The translations under genes were made by a program, and so were the position numbers. The notes under the pieces were generated by a model. The model worked only from the letters and a program-made list of their open reading frames with translations, did not search any database and had not been told where the DNA came from. From Buttiauxella gaviniae (GTDB taxonomy: Bacteria; Pseudomonadota; Gammaproteobacteria; Enterobacterales; Enterobacteriaceae), in contig NZ_JBFMVT010000002.1 in assembly GCF_040786275.1 (NCBI RefSeq), positions 3,286,001-3,350,000 on the forward strand: a stretch of 64,000 nt of DNA, given 5' to 3'. This document shows positions 41,598 through 49,649 of the stretch, one piece after another. Position 1 is the first letter of the stretch; each line of letters starts with the position of its first letter.

Positions 41598-41806
41598 CGC
41601 TAAGTTTAAAATTCAGGTATGGGGAAGAGTGGGGCTGTTTTGCGCGGGTTATTCATTCGGTGTATTTTTTGTAATCTATTAATTTTATTGGTGAATATTT
41701 TTACAGATATTTCATTTTGTCTCCATGTATGTTTTCCCACTGATACCTAAACCTTTCATTTTTGAAATCCGTAATCTCAGCGCTTTCTTTTACTCTGTGG
41801 CTCATT
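41598..41806. other. Intergenic region between the AraC gene and mdtQ
   Basis: About 210 AT-rich bases, in which I see no RNA gene, terminator stem or clear promoter. The start of the mdtQ frame lies within its last 45 bases if a TTG at 41762 is used instead of the ATG at 41807. Confidence 0.5.
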
Positions 41807-43252
41807 ATGATTCCCTCTCGCTTCCTGCTTGCGCCGGTTACCGCCGCAATAATGCTCACTTTATCCGCCTGCGCGCCAATGCATCATGATGATGCGCCTC
41901 TCGCGCAAAAAACGCTGCCACAACGGCTTGAAACTCAACTTCCTCCTGAACTGGCTCACGGTTGGCCGGGCAGTGACTGGTGGCGCAGCTATCACGACAG
42001 CCAGATAGACCAGCTTGTGGCACACGCGCTTAAAGACTCGCCTGATCTCGCTATCGTGCAGCAGCGCATTAAACTCGCGCAGGCGCAAACTCGGATGCAG
42101 GAGGCCAATGATGGCCCGCAGATGGATTTTTCCGCAAACGTAGAGCGCCAGAAAATGTCTGCGGAAGGGGTGATGGGGCCGTTTGCGTTGACCGATCCGG
42201 CAGCGGGCACCACGGGGCCGTACTACACCAACGGTAATTTTGGTCTGACAGCCGGTTGGGATTTAGATCTGTGGGGCAAAAATCGCGCACAAGTAGAAGC
42301 GAGAGTGGGCGTCATACGGGCGAAACAGGCAGAGCTGGCGCAGGTGCAGCAGATGATTTCTGCCAATGTGGTGCGCCTGTACTGGGATGTGCAAACGTTG
42401 CTGGCGTTAAAAGAGGTGAAACAGCAAACGCTGGCGGCGCAAAAGAAGATTGTTAATGTTGAAGCCCTGCTTTATGAAAACGGCATTAATTCCTCGGTCG
42501 ATGATGTAGAAATCAATATTGATTATGTGAAAACCCAGCAGCAGTTGGATGACATCGACGGGCGGATCAACATCGCCAAAGCGCAGCTCGCGGCAATGAC
42601 CGGCAACGCTCGTGCCGCCTCCAACATTAAACGTGCCCCGCTTGCACAAGTGCATAGCCGGGTACCAGACCAAATGGGTTATGGGCTGCTCGCTCGTCGC
42701 CCGGATCTCCAGGAAGCGCACTGGTACATCGAATCATCCCTAAGTCAGGTTGATGCGGCAAAAGCGGCGTTTTATCCGGACGTTAACCTCAGCGCATTTT
42801 TGCAAAATGACGCCCTGCATCTGAGCGATCTGTTTCGTGGCTCAGCCCAGCAAATGGGCATTGTCGCGGGCCTTACGCTGCCTGTTTTCGACAGTGGCCG
42901 CCTGAATGCGAATCTCGATATCGTGCGCGCAGAAAGTAATTTATCGATTGCCAGCTATAACAAAGCGGTGGTGGACGCGGTGAATGATGTGGAAAAAGCT
43001 GCCAGCCAGTTGAATGCCGTTGCGGCAGAAAACCAGCACCAACTCACCGTTTTAAAAGGTACGCAAAAACTCAAAGCGCTGGCGCAGGCTCGTTTCAATG
43101 CGGGCCTGATTTCAGGGGCGCGCCTGAGTGCTGCGACGCTTCCGGATTTATCAGAGCAGGCGAAAGCGATTCAACTTCACGGCAAGTGGCTTAATGCAGA
43201 CGTGCAGTTGATCTCTGCCTTGGGTGGCGGCTATCAGGCAGGAAAAGCGTAG
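41807..43252 (+). CDS. mdtQ: MdtQ (YohG), outer-membrane efflux lipoprotein of the TolC/OprM type
   Basis: 481 residues from the ATG at 41807. This start gives a lipoprotein signal peptide with LTLSAC and lipidated Cys22; an upstream TTG at 41762 would bury it. Two outer-membrane-efflux (OEP) repeats are present, with QKMSAEGVMGPFALTDPAAG (about residues 107-126) and GLLARRPDLQEAHWYIESSL (split around 310) conserved with E. coli MdtQ. In E. coli K-12 the gene is often regarded as interrupted or questionable, but here it appears intact. It is the channel of a putative tripartite drug efflux system whose inner-membrane partners are not in this window. Confidence 0.92.
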   Translation: MIPSRFLLAPVTAAIMLTLSACAPMHHDDAPLAQKTLPQRLETQLPPELAHGWPGSDWWRSYHDSQIDQLVAHALKDSPDLAIVQQRIKLAQAQTRMQEANDGPQMDFSANVERQKMSAEGVMGPFALTDPAAGTTGPYYTNGNFGLTAGWDLDLWGKNRAQVEARVGVIRAKQAELAQVQQMISANVVRLYWDVQTLLALKEVKQQTLAAQKKIVNVEALLYENGINSSVDDVEINIDYVKTQQQLDDIDGRINIAKAQLAAMTGNARAASNIKRAPLAQVHSRVPDQMGYGLLARRPDLQEAHWYIESSLSQVDAAKAAFYPDVNLSAFLQNDALHLSDLFRGSAQQMGIVAGLTLPVFDSGRLNANLDIVRAESNLSIASYNKAVVDAVNDVEKAASQLNAVAAENQHQLTVLKGTQKLKALAQARFNAGLISGARLSAATLPDLSEQAKAIQLHGKWLNADVQLISALGGGYQAGKA

Positions 43253-43317
43253 TTAACGCGCATCTCTCACCACCTCCTATAATTATGTTTCGGTCATAAT
43301 ATAGTCAGGTGGTGGTG

Positions 43318-44091
43318 ATGAGTGCGGCGAACAAAGTAGCGATCGTAACGGCATCGGATTCAGGTATTGGTAAAAAATGTGCGCTGATTCTGGCTGAACA
43401 GGGTTATGACATCGGCATTACCTGGCATTCCGACGAGCAGGGGGCCGAAGAAACCGCGCGAGAGGTCAGAACCCTGGGGCGGCGCGCCGAAAGTGTTCAA
43501 CTCGACCTGGCCCATCTCCCTGACGGTGCGGCGGGTATTGATGAGTTGATTAGCCGCTTCGGGCGCGTAGATGCGCTGGTCAATAACGCCGGGGCGATGA
43601 GCAAACATCCTTTCCTTGATGTGACGCTCGAAGAGTGGCGTGAGCTTTTTACCGTGGACGTAGATGGCGCGTTTTTATGCTCGCAAAAAGTGGCGCGAGC
43701 GATGGTTTCCCAGGGGCAGGGCGGGCGCATTGTCAATATTACGTCCGTTCACGAGCATACCCCGCTGCCGGAAGCCTGCGCCTATACCGCGGCAAAACAC
43801 GCGTTAGGAGGCCTGACTAAATCGATGGCGATGGAACTGGTGCATCACAAAATTCTGGTGAATGCCGTAGCGCCCGGCGCTGTCGCAACCCCAATGAACA
43901 ACATGAATGAAGGCGACGGTGCGAAAAGCAAAATCCCTGAAATCCCGTTAGGGCGAGCCGGGGAGACAGAAGAAATTGCCAGCCTGGTCGCCTGGCTGTG
44001 TTCAGACAGCGCGAGCTACACCACCGGGCAGTCGTTTATCGTTGACGGCGGCTTTATGTTTGCTAACCCGCATTTCAAACCCAAAGGTTAA
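43318..44091 (+). CDS. yohF: YohF, short-chain dehydrogenase/reductase
   Basis: 257 residues from the ATG at 43318; the in-frame GTGs just upstream are less likely. Classical SDR: cofactor motif VTASDSGIGKKCA (TGxxxGxG replaced by TASDSGIG, as in E. coli YohF), NNAGA near residue 88, catalytic Ser/Tyr/Lys in ITSVHEH and YTAAKHALGG, and the NAVAPGAVATPM segment. The substrate is unknown. Its stop overlaps the convergent yohD by four bases. Confidence 0.95.
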   Translation: MSAANKVAIVTASDSGIGKKCALILAEQGYDIGITWHSDEQGAEETAREVRTLGRRAESVQLDLAHLPDGAAGIDELISRFGRVDALVNNAGAMSKHPFLDVTLEEWRELFTVDVDGAFLCSQKVARAMVSQGQGGRIVNITSVHEHTPLPEACAYTAAKHALGGLTKSMAMELVHHKILVNAVAPGAVATPMNNMNEGDGAKSKIPEIPLGRAGETEEIASLVAWLCSDSASYTTGQSFIVDGGFMFANPHFKPKG

Positions 44092-44657
44092 TCCTGCTGC
44101 TTGCTTTCCCGGTGCCTGAACCAATAACGCACCAGCCACACCAGGGCAACCACGCCCACCAGCCAAATCCAGTGCTTAATATGTTGGTCCAGGTTATGTA
44201 ACCATGGGCCAACGACTTCGCCGCCAACGTAACCCAGGGTGGTAAAGAGTGAGGCCCAAATCACTGCGCCAAGGATATTTAGCGGCAGAAAGATTTTGGG
44301 GGGCAGGCGACTGGCACCGATCAAAATAGGCCCGATAATACGAAAGCCGTACATAAAACGTGAGCCGATCACAAACCAATACGGATGACGCTGAATCAGT
44401 TTTTGTGCTTTGATGATTTTCTTACGGTGCTTTTTAAAACGCTCAAGAATGGCTTCCCCGTAGCGTCGGCCAATCAGATAGAGAAGCTGATCGCCAATCA
44501 TCCCGCCCAGTGCCACAGAAAGAATCACCAACGGATATTTCAGCAGCCCCTGGTGCGCGGCAACGCCTCCCAGCAGCGTCACCGTCTCCCCTTCGGCCAT
44601 GCTGCCAAGCAGCAGTGCGCCATAGCCGTAATGCTCAATCAGATTATTAATATCCAC
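44088..44657 (-). CDS. yohD: YohD, DedA-family membrane protein
   Basis: 189 residues (E. coli 192). DedA/VTT domain: GSMAEGETVTLLGGVAAHQG (about residues 18-37), the FGGxxGD-like ALGGMIGDQLLYLIGRRYGE segment (about 49-68), and RFMYGFRIIGPILIGASRLP (about 101-120), then membrane helices. DedA proteins are undecaprenyl-phosphate or phospholipid scramblases affecting envelope integrity and proton homeostasis. It is convergent with yohF. Confidence 0.95.
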   Translation of the reverse strand: MDINNLIEHYGYGALLLGSMAEGETVTLLGGVAAHQGLLKYPLVILSVALGGMIGDQLLYLIGRRYGEAILERFKKHRKKIIKAQKLIQRHPYWFVIGSRFMYGFRIIGPILIGASRLPPKIFLPLNILGAVIWASLFTTLGYVGGEVVGPWLHNLDQHIKHWIWLVGVVALVWLVRYWFRHRESKQQD

Positions 44658-44703
44658 AACGAATACTGTAACTCCTTGTTGTTGTACCCCTCCAGTATAG
44701 CGG

Positions 44704-45204
44704 CTATGGCTGAGTTGCTGATTTTGGTTTTAGCCTGCGCCCACCCAGGGACAGTAAAACGATCGCTAAAAATCCCGTTCCGCTGAACCAGTAAAGCGAA
44801 GAAACGACGCCAAGATATGGCGTGCAGAAGCCTGCGCCAATAGACACCACGGCGGTGATGACCATCTGTAAGCGGTAACTTTTTGCTATCGCCGCTGAGA
44901 CATGAACTTCATCAAATGATTGGAGAAGGGTATACAACGCCCGGGCGAATACGATGTTTGAGAAAAGGTGAGCTGTAAAAACCAGACTTAGCGCCAGGTA
45001 TTTCGACGGTGAAAAAGGCACGAGTCCATAGCCGGTGATAAAGGCGAAAAGGCAGCCAATCATCAGCGCATTGTTGTTGCTGTTTTTCTCAAATTTTGCG
45101 GGATTTAAAATTAATGGGCCCACCAGTTGCCCGAAGCTGCGGGCAAAAAGTAACGCCAGCGCCATGCTTTGCGCTTCCTGTCCTGAAAGCGTGGTTTGGG
45201 CGTG
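44704..45204 (-). pseudogene. C-terminal remnant of an MFS-type transporter
   Basis: The frame is open from 45204 (after a TAA at 45205-45207) to the stop at 44704, giving about 166 codons. It encodes four or five membrane helices, beginning TTLSGQEAQSMALALLFARS and continuing FGQLVGPLILNPAKF. An ATG at 45165 would start in the middle of the first recognisable segment. It reads like the last third of a twelve-helix transporter, and no matching N-terminal half lies upstream on this strand. It was probably left by deletion; whether the fragment is translated is unknown. Confidence 0.65.
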
Positions 45205-45364
45205 TTATTTAAATATGACGCTTTTACCGTTTCGTCAAACTGACTCAATCAAATTCGTTACGTTTGCCGCGTCAGTTATTTTTGGTTGATTAAAAAACAA
45301 TCTAGCGCTGTGCATTATACTTTGACTGTGCTCGATCGTTTTTTTTGACATGTCAGGAGGCGTT

Positions 45365-45952
45365 ATGAGTCATGTCTGGGGGCTTTTTTCCCATCCAAAT
45401 CGTGAAATGCAGGAAATAAAACGCGAGAACGAAACGGTATCCCATCACTACACCCACCATGTATTAATCATGGCGGCCATCCCGGTGATTTGTGCGTTTA
45501 TTGGCACAACCCAAATTGGCTGGAATTTTGGCGATGGCACGTTCGTTCAATTGTCGATGTTTACCGGATTCTATTTAGGCGTACTGTTTTATGCACTGAT
45601 GTTGGCAGGCGTTGCCGTGATGGGCCGCGTTATCTGGTGGATGGCGCGCAGCTATCCGCATCGCCCATCGCTTGCACGTTGTATGGTGTTCGCCGGCTAC
45701 GTGGCGACGCCGCTGTTTTTAAGCGGCATTGTGGCGCTTTATCCACTGGTGTGGCTGTGTGTTCTGGTAGGCGCGGCGGCGCTTATCTATACCGGATACT
45801 TATTGTATGTGGGCGTTCCTGAGTTTCTTGGCATCAATAAAGAAGAGGGGATGAGCTTCTCCAGCTCAACGCTCGCCATTGGCGTGCTGGTACTTGAAGT
45901 GCTGTTAGCCCTGAGTGTTATTCTCTGGGGTTATGGATACCGGCTGTTTTGA
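45365..45952 (+). CDS. yohC: YohC, Yip1-family inner-membrane protein
   Basis: 195 residues from the ATG at 45365 (GGAGG six bases upstream), the E. coli length. Begins MSHVWGLFSHPNREMQEIKR, and has five hydrophobic segments. The Yip1-domain segment CMVFAGYVATPLFLSGIVAL (about residues 102-121) is conserved. Its function is unknown. A terminator follows at 45986. Confidence 0.95.
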   Translation: MSHVWGLFSHPNREMQEIKRENETVSHHYTHHVLIMAAIPVICAFIGTTQIGWNFGDGTFVQLSMFTGFYLGVLFYALMLAGVAVMGRVIWWMARSYPHRPSLARCMVFAGYVATPLFLSGIVALYPLVWLCVLVGAAALIYTGYLLYVGVPEFLGINKEEGMSFSSSTLAIGVLVLEVLLALSVILWGYGYRLF

Positions 45953-45985
45953 TACTCTCTTACGAATCATTTGTAGGATTTTTCA

Positions 45986-46019
45986 GGGGCGTCAGCGTAT
46001 TATGCTGGCGCCTCGTTTA
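45986..46019 (+). terminator. Terminator after yohC
   Basis: GGCGTCAGC (45988-45996) pairs with GCTGGCGCC (46004-46012), with one G-U pair and a 7-base loop, followed by TCGTTTAT. Confidence 0.75.
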
Positions 46020-46085
46020 TTCATACGCTTTGTGAATAAATTTGATGGGCAAATCACATATTTGAATACTTAAAGAAGCGTCACC

Positions 46086-47039
46086 ATGCCGACAAAAATC
46101 CGTCTATCGTTGCTCAGCCTCGCGCTGATGATTGCCGTACCATTCGCTTCCCAGGCCGCGAATAAAACCACCGCGCACTCCACGGTACAACATGCCAGCG
46201 CCGGGCAAGAAATCGCCTCCGGCAGCGCCATGATCGTCGATCTGCAAACCAATAAAGTTTTATATTCCAGCCATCCGGACTTAGTGCGTCCTATTGCCTC
46301 AATAACAAAATTGATGACGGCGATGGTCGTTCTTGATGCGAAGTTACCGATGGATGAAATGCTGAGCGTCGACATCAGCCAGACGCCGGAAATGAAAGGG
46401 ATTTATTCCCGCGTACGCCTTAACAGCAAAATCAATCGTAAAGATATGATGTTGCTGGCGTTAATGTCTTCTGAGAACCGTGCAGCAGCGAGCCTCGCGC
46501 ACCATTACCCTGGCGGTTATAACGCGTTTATTCGTGCCATGAATGCGAAAGCAAAATCTCTGGGTATGACCCACACGCGTTATGTTGAGCCGACGGGGCT
46601 GTCGATTCACAACGTTTCCACGGCGCGTGATTTGTCCCGACTGCTGATAGCGTCAAAACAGTACCCGCTGCTTGGCCAGTTGAGCACCACCAAAGAAGAT
46701 ATGGCGACTTTCGCTAATCCTCCTTATACGCTGCCGTTCCGTAATACCAACCATCTGGTTTACAACAGCAAATGGAATATTCAACTGACTAAAACTGGTT
46801 TTACCAATAATGCCGGTCACTGCCTGGTGATGCGCACGGTGATTAACAATCGTCCGGTAGCACTTGTGGTGTTGGATGCGTTTGGGAAATACACTCACTT
46901 TGCGGATGCGAACCGTCTACGTAATTGGATGGAAACCGGCAAAGTGACGCCAGTTCCTGCGCCTGCCTTGACCTATAAAAAGCAAAAAGCGGCCCAGATG
47001 GCGAGCAACAATACACAAGGTAATGCTCTCGACGATTAA
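46086..47039 (+). CDS. pbpG: D-alanyl-D-alanine endopeptidase PbpG (PBP7)
   Basis: 317 residues. Signal peptide cleaved after about residue 24 (ASQA-A). Penicillin-binding motifs: SITK (Ser72, Lys75), SEN (Ser129-Asn131) and KTG (236-238). PBP7 is a periplasmic serine endopeptidase that cuts D-alanyl-diaminopimelate cross-links in peptidoglycan. The C-terminal tail after about residue 285 is polar. Confidence 0.97.
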   Translation: MPTKIRLSLLSLALMIAVPFASQAANKTTAHSTVQHASAGQEIASGSAMIVDLQTNKVLYSSHPDLVRPIASITKLMTAMVVLDAKLPMDEMLSVDISQTPEMKGIYSRVRLNSKINRKDMMLLALMSSENRAAASLAHHYPGGYNAFIRAMNAKAKSLGMTHTRYVEPTGLSIHNVSTARDLSRLLIASKQYPLLGQLSTTKEDMATFANPPYTLPFRNTNHLVYNSKWNIQLTKTGFTNNAGHCLVMRTVINNRPVALVVLDAFGKYTHFADANRLRNWMETGKVTPVPAPALTYKKQKAAQMASNNTQGNALDD

Positions 47040-47048
47040 CCCTTGCTG

Positions 47049-47594
47049 TTAAGGCAGTGTCCTGTCTCCATCGTTGAGCGGGCGCTGCATAATTATCGTA
47101 TCTCGCCATCCGCCCAGCTTAAATCCTACGCTACGTAACTGCCCGGCCACTTCAAAACCGAGCTGTTTGTGTAAGCGGCACGAACCGATATTGTTTTCCC
47201 CGTCACCAATGATCGCCACCATTTGTCGCCACGGCCCTTGTTCACATCGGTTGATAAGCTCGCTCAATAATTCCCGCCCAACGCCTTTTCCCGTCATGCT
47301 CGCGTCGATATAAACAGAATCTTCAAGCGTATAACGGTAACCGGGGCGAGGACGATAGGCGGTTGCGTAGCTATATCCCACAACAATGTCGTCATACATC
47401 GCAACCAGCCAGGGAAGATTTTGCGTCTGCACCCCCTCTAAGCGCTCAGACATTTGCGTGCGTGTCGGGGGCGTTTCCTCAAATGAGCCACGGCCATGCA
47501 GAACGTGCCACTCGTAAATCGCGGTAATCGCTGGAATATCATCGTGCGAAGCATCACGAATCTGTAACCGCGTTAATGTTTCGAGCTCTGACAT
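47049..47594 (-). CDS. GNAT-family N-acetyltransferase (PAT/MddA-like)
   Basis: 181 residues from the ATG at 47594, which has AAGGAG eight bases upstream; the longer frame from 47651 lacks a site. The N-terminus LQIRDASHDDIPAITAIYEW is typical of the phosphinothricin/methionine-sulfoximine acetyltransferase group. The acetyl-CoA loop is GKGVGRELL (about residues 102-110), and GFKLGGWRDTIIMQRPL near the C-terminus is also characteristic. The likely substrate class is a small amine-bearing amino-acid analogue. In E. coli there is no such gene between pbpG and dld. It is convergent with pbpG. Confidence 0.85.
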   Translation of the reverse strand: MSELETLTRLQIRDASHDDIPAITAIYEWHVLHGRGSFEETPPTRTQMSERLEGVQTQNLPWLVAMYDDIVVGYSYATAYRPRPGYRYTLEDSVYIDASMTGKGVGRELLSELINRCEQGPWRQMVAIIGDGENNIGSCRLHKQLGFEVAGQLRSVGFKLGGWRDTIIMQRPLNDGDRTLP

Positions 47595-47712
47595 TGCTCG
47601 CTCCTTAGGCTGGTGGTATAAGTGGCATGAGGTCACACCACCTTCTGGCACTTTAATCTAGTACGAAAAACAGCCTATGGACAGCCCTGATTCTGGCGGT
47701 TGACAGTTGCGA

Positions 47713-49458
47713 TCAATGAGGATCGTGGTGATGCGTATGGCTACAGTCTGGTTCCTCCCACCATTTATGCTTAGTGGTTTTACCAATCCCTGGATTCATG
47801 CTGTTTGTCGGATCGTTTTCCTTATAAAACCTTTTTAAACTTTCAGGGGCTTCATACAAATGCCCGACGTTGTGTTCAGCCGGGTACTGCGCGCCTCGGG
47901 AGCGGAGCAATTCGAGCATCTGTTCTTTTAAGGCATACACATCAACCCCTTTTTTGACGATGTAATCCTGGTGGAAAACATGGCACATAAAGTGGCCGTA
48001 ATAGAGGCTGTGGCTTATCTGGCTACTGATTTCCGGCGGTAATTGCTCAAACCACTGCTGATCGTTACGACGCAGGGCAATATCGAGCGCCAGAATATCT
48101 TCCACTTCATTGGCATGAACCGCGTGATAGCGCACCGCAGCGCCGGCGGCGGCAAAACGGTGTAAAAACGCTTTCGCCCCTTCACCTGGCGTACAGACGA
48201 AAAAGTCACCTTCGGCCTGCTGGAAATAGTTCTCAAGCCAGGTACGTGCTTCGGCAATTCCTGCGCCGGACATCTTCAATAAGAGGTGATGCTCGTATTT
48301 CCCGCGCCACTCTTTCATGCGCGGAGGCAAATGGCTTGGGCACCAGCCGCTCAAACGTTGCAAAACGCGGTCGGTAAAGTGAGGTTTCACAAACGGGACT
48401 TTCTCAAACCATGCGTCAGTGCGGCCCTTCAACGTGAAGAACAGCGGCATTTTGTCGGTGCCGAGTTTGTCGATCATCATGAAAGTGTCTTTGCCATACA
48501 CTTCGGCAATGTCGTAAATATCCCGGTGCATGTACTCGCCCGCCACCGGCAGGTTTTCAAAATTAGCCAGAATATGGCGGCGGATCTCGGTCAGCACTTC
48601 GGGTTTATTGGTGCCGATGTAAAACACTTCGTTCTGTTTTTCTGCCACGAAAGTATCGAGACGTACCGCAAATACCGCCAGTTTCCCGGCGCAGCCTGAG
48701 GCTTCGAACAGGCGGCTTGGGTCGGCGTTAAACCGCGACGGCGTGTCAGCATCCACATCGCGAACGCGTTCGGCGTAATCTTTATCGGAAGCCTGGCGTT
48801 GGTCGTGCAGCACATTTTCTGGCTTCACACGTTCATCATCGAGCTTGCCAAGAATCTGCTCGGGGGTGATACCGAGGTCGATGCCCAGGTGATTGACCAG
48901 GGTTAATTTGCCTTGTTCATCAATGCGCGCATACAGCGCCATTTCGGTATACGCCGGGCCGCGTTTAACCAGCGAACCCCCGGAGTTATTACAAATCCCG
49001 CCAATGACCGATGCGCCAATGCAGGACGAACCAATCACCGAATGCGGTTCACGCCCGAGCGGCTTCAACGCTTTTTCCAGTTGATACAGCGTGCTGCCAG
49101 GGAATGCCAGCACCTGCTTACCGCCATCCAGCAGTTGCAATTTATCCAGCCGCAGCGTGCTGATAATGACGATTTCACGATCGTAATCGTTGCCGTTTGG
49201 CGTGGAACCTTCGGTCAGGCCGGTGTTTGCCGCCTGCATCAGGATGATTTTGTCCTCGCGCACGCAAAGACTGAGTACGCGCCATAACTCCAGAAGTGTA
49301 CCGGGGAATACCACCGCCAGCGCATCGCCTTGCCCCGAACGGAAACCTTTGCGGTAACGCGCGGTTTTCGCGGCATCGGTTAAAACATGCTGGTGGCCAA
49401 TCAGGCGATTAAGTTCGGTGATAAATGTCTGTTTTTGCGTTTCGGTAGAATGAGTCAT
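47713..49458 (-). CDS. dld: D-lactate dehydrogenase, quinone-dependent (Dld)
   Basis: 581 residues from the ATG at 49458, with AAGGAGT upstream; E. coli Dld has 571. It is a membrane-associated FAD enzyme that oxidises D-lactate to pyruvate and feeds electrons to quinone. The FAD-binding domain segments are MQAANTGLTEGSTPNG (about residues 74-89) and SCIGASVIGGICNNSGGSLV (about 145-164); the C-terminal part includes HNVGHLYEA and DPTNSMNPGIGKT, typical of Dld. It ends in a His-rich tail (CSHTHHHDPH) that E. coli Dld lacks. It is divergent from bglX. Confidence 0.97.
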   Translation of the reverse strand: MTHSTETQKQTFITELNRLIGHQHVLTDAAKTARYRKGFRSGQGDALAVVFPGTLLELWRVLSLCVREDKIILMQAANTGLTEGSTPNGNDYDREIVIISTLRLDKLQLLDGGKQVLAFPGSTLYQLEKALKPLGREPHSVIGSSCIGASVIGGICNNSGGSLVKRGPAYTEMALYARIDEQGKLTLVNHLGIDLGITPEQILGKLDDERVKPENVLHDQRQASDKDYAERVRDVDADTPSRFNADPSRLFEASGCAGKLAVFAVRLDTFVAEKQNEVFYIGTNKPEVLTEIRRHILANFENLPVAGEYMHRDIYDIAEVYGKDTFMMIDKLGTDKMPLFFTLKGRTDAWFEKVPFVKPHFTDRVLQRLSGWCPSHLPPRMKEWRGKYEHHLLLKMSGAGIAEARTWLENYFQQAEGDFFVCTPGEGAKAFLHRFAAAGAAVRYHAVHANEVEDILALDIALRRNDQQWFEQLPPEISSQISHSLYYGHFMCHVFHQDYIVKKGVDVYALKEQMLELLRSRGAQYPAEHNVGHLYEAPESLKRFYKENDPTNSMNPGIGKTTKHKWWEEPDCSHTHHHDPH

Positions 49459-49649
49459 GAATCCACTCCTTGGGAAAAATTGACGTCTTAAAGCATAGCT
49501 CGCAATTCCGTAATGAATACTCTGAAACGCTCGGAAAATCAGCATATAACATCGAAGCGACTCTTCTTACCGCTGTAACGTTGTGGCACACTGCACCTCT
49601 TATCACTTCGTGCTGCCCACGCGGCGGCTTGAGAAAGAGAGTAATGTCG

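Noticed and set aside
41762-41806. TTG at 41762 as the mdtQ start
   Set aside because: It would place 15 extra residues before the lipoprotein signal; the ATG at 41807 gives a standard signal with Cys22.
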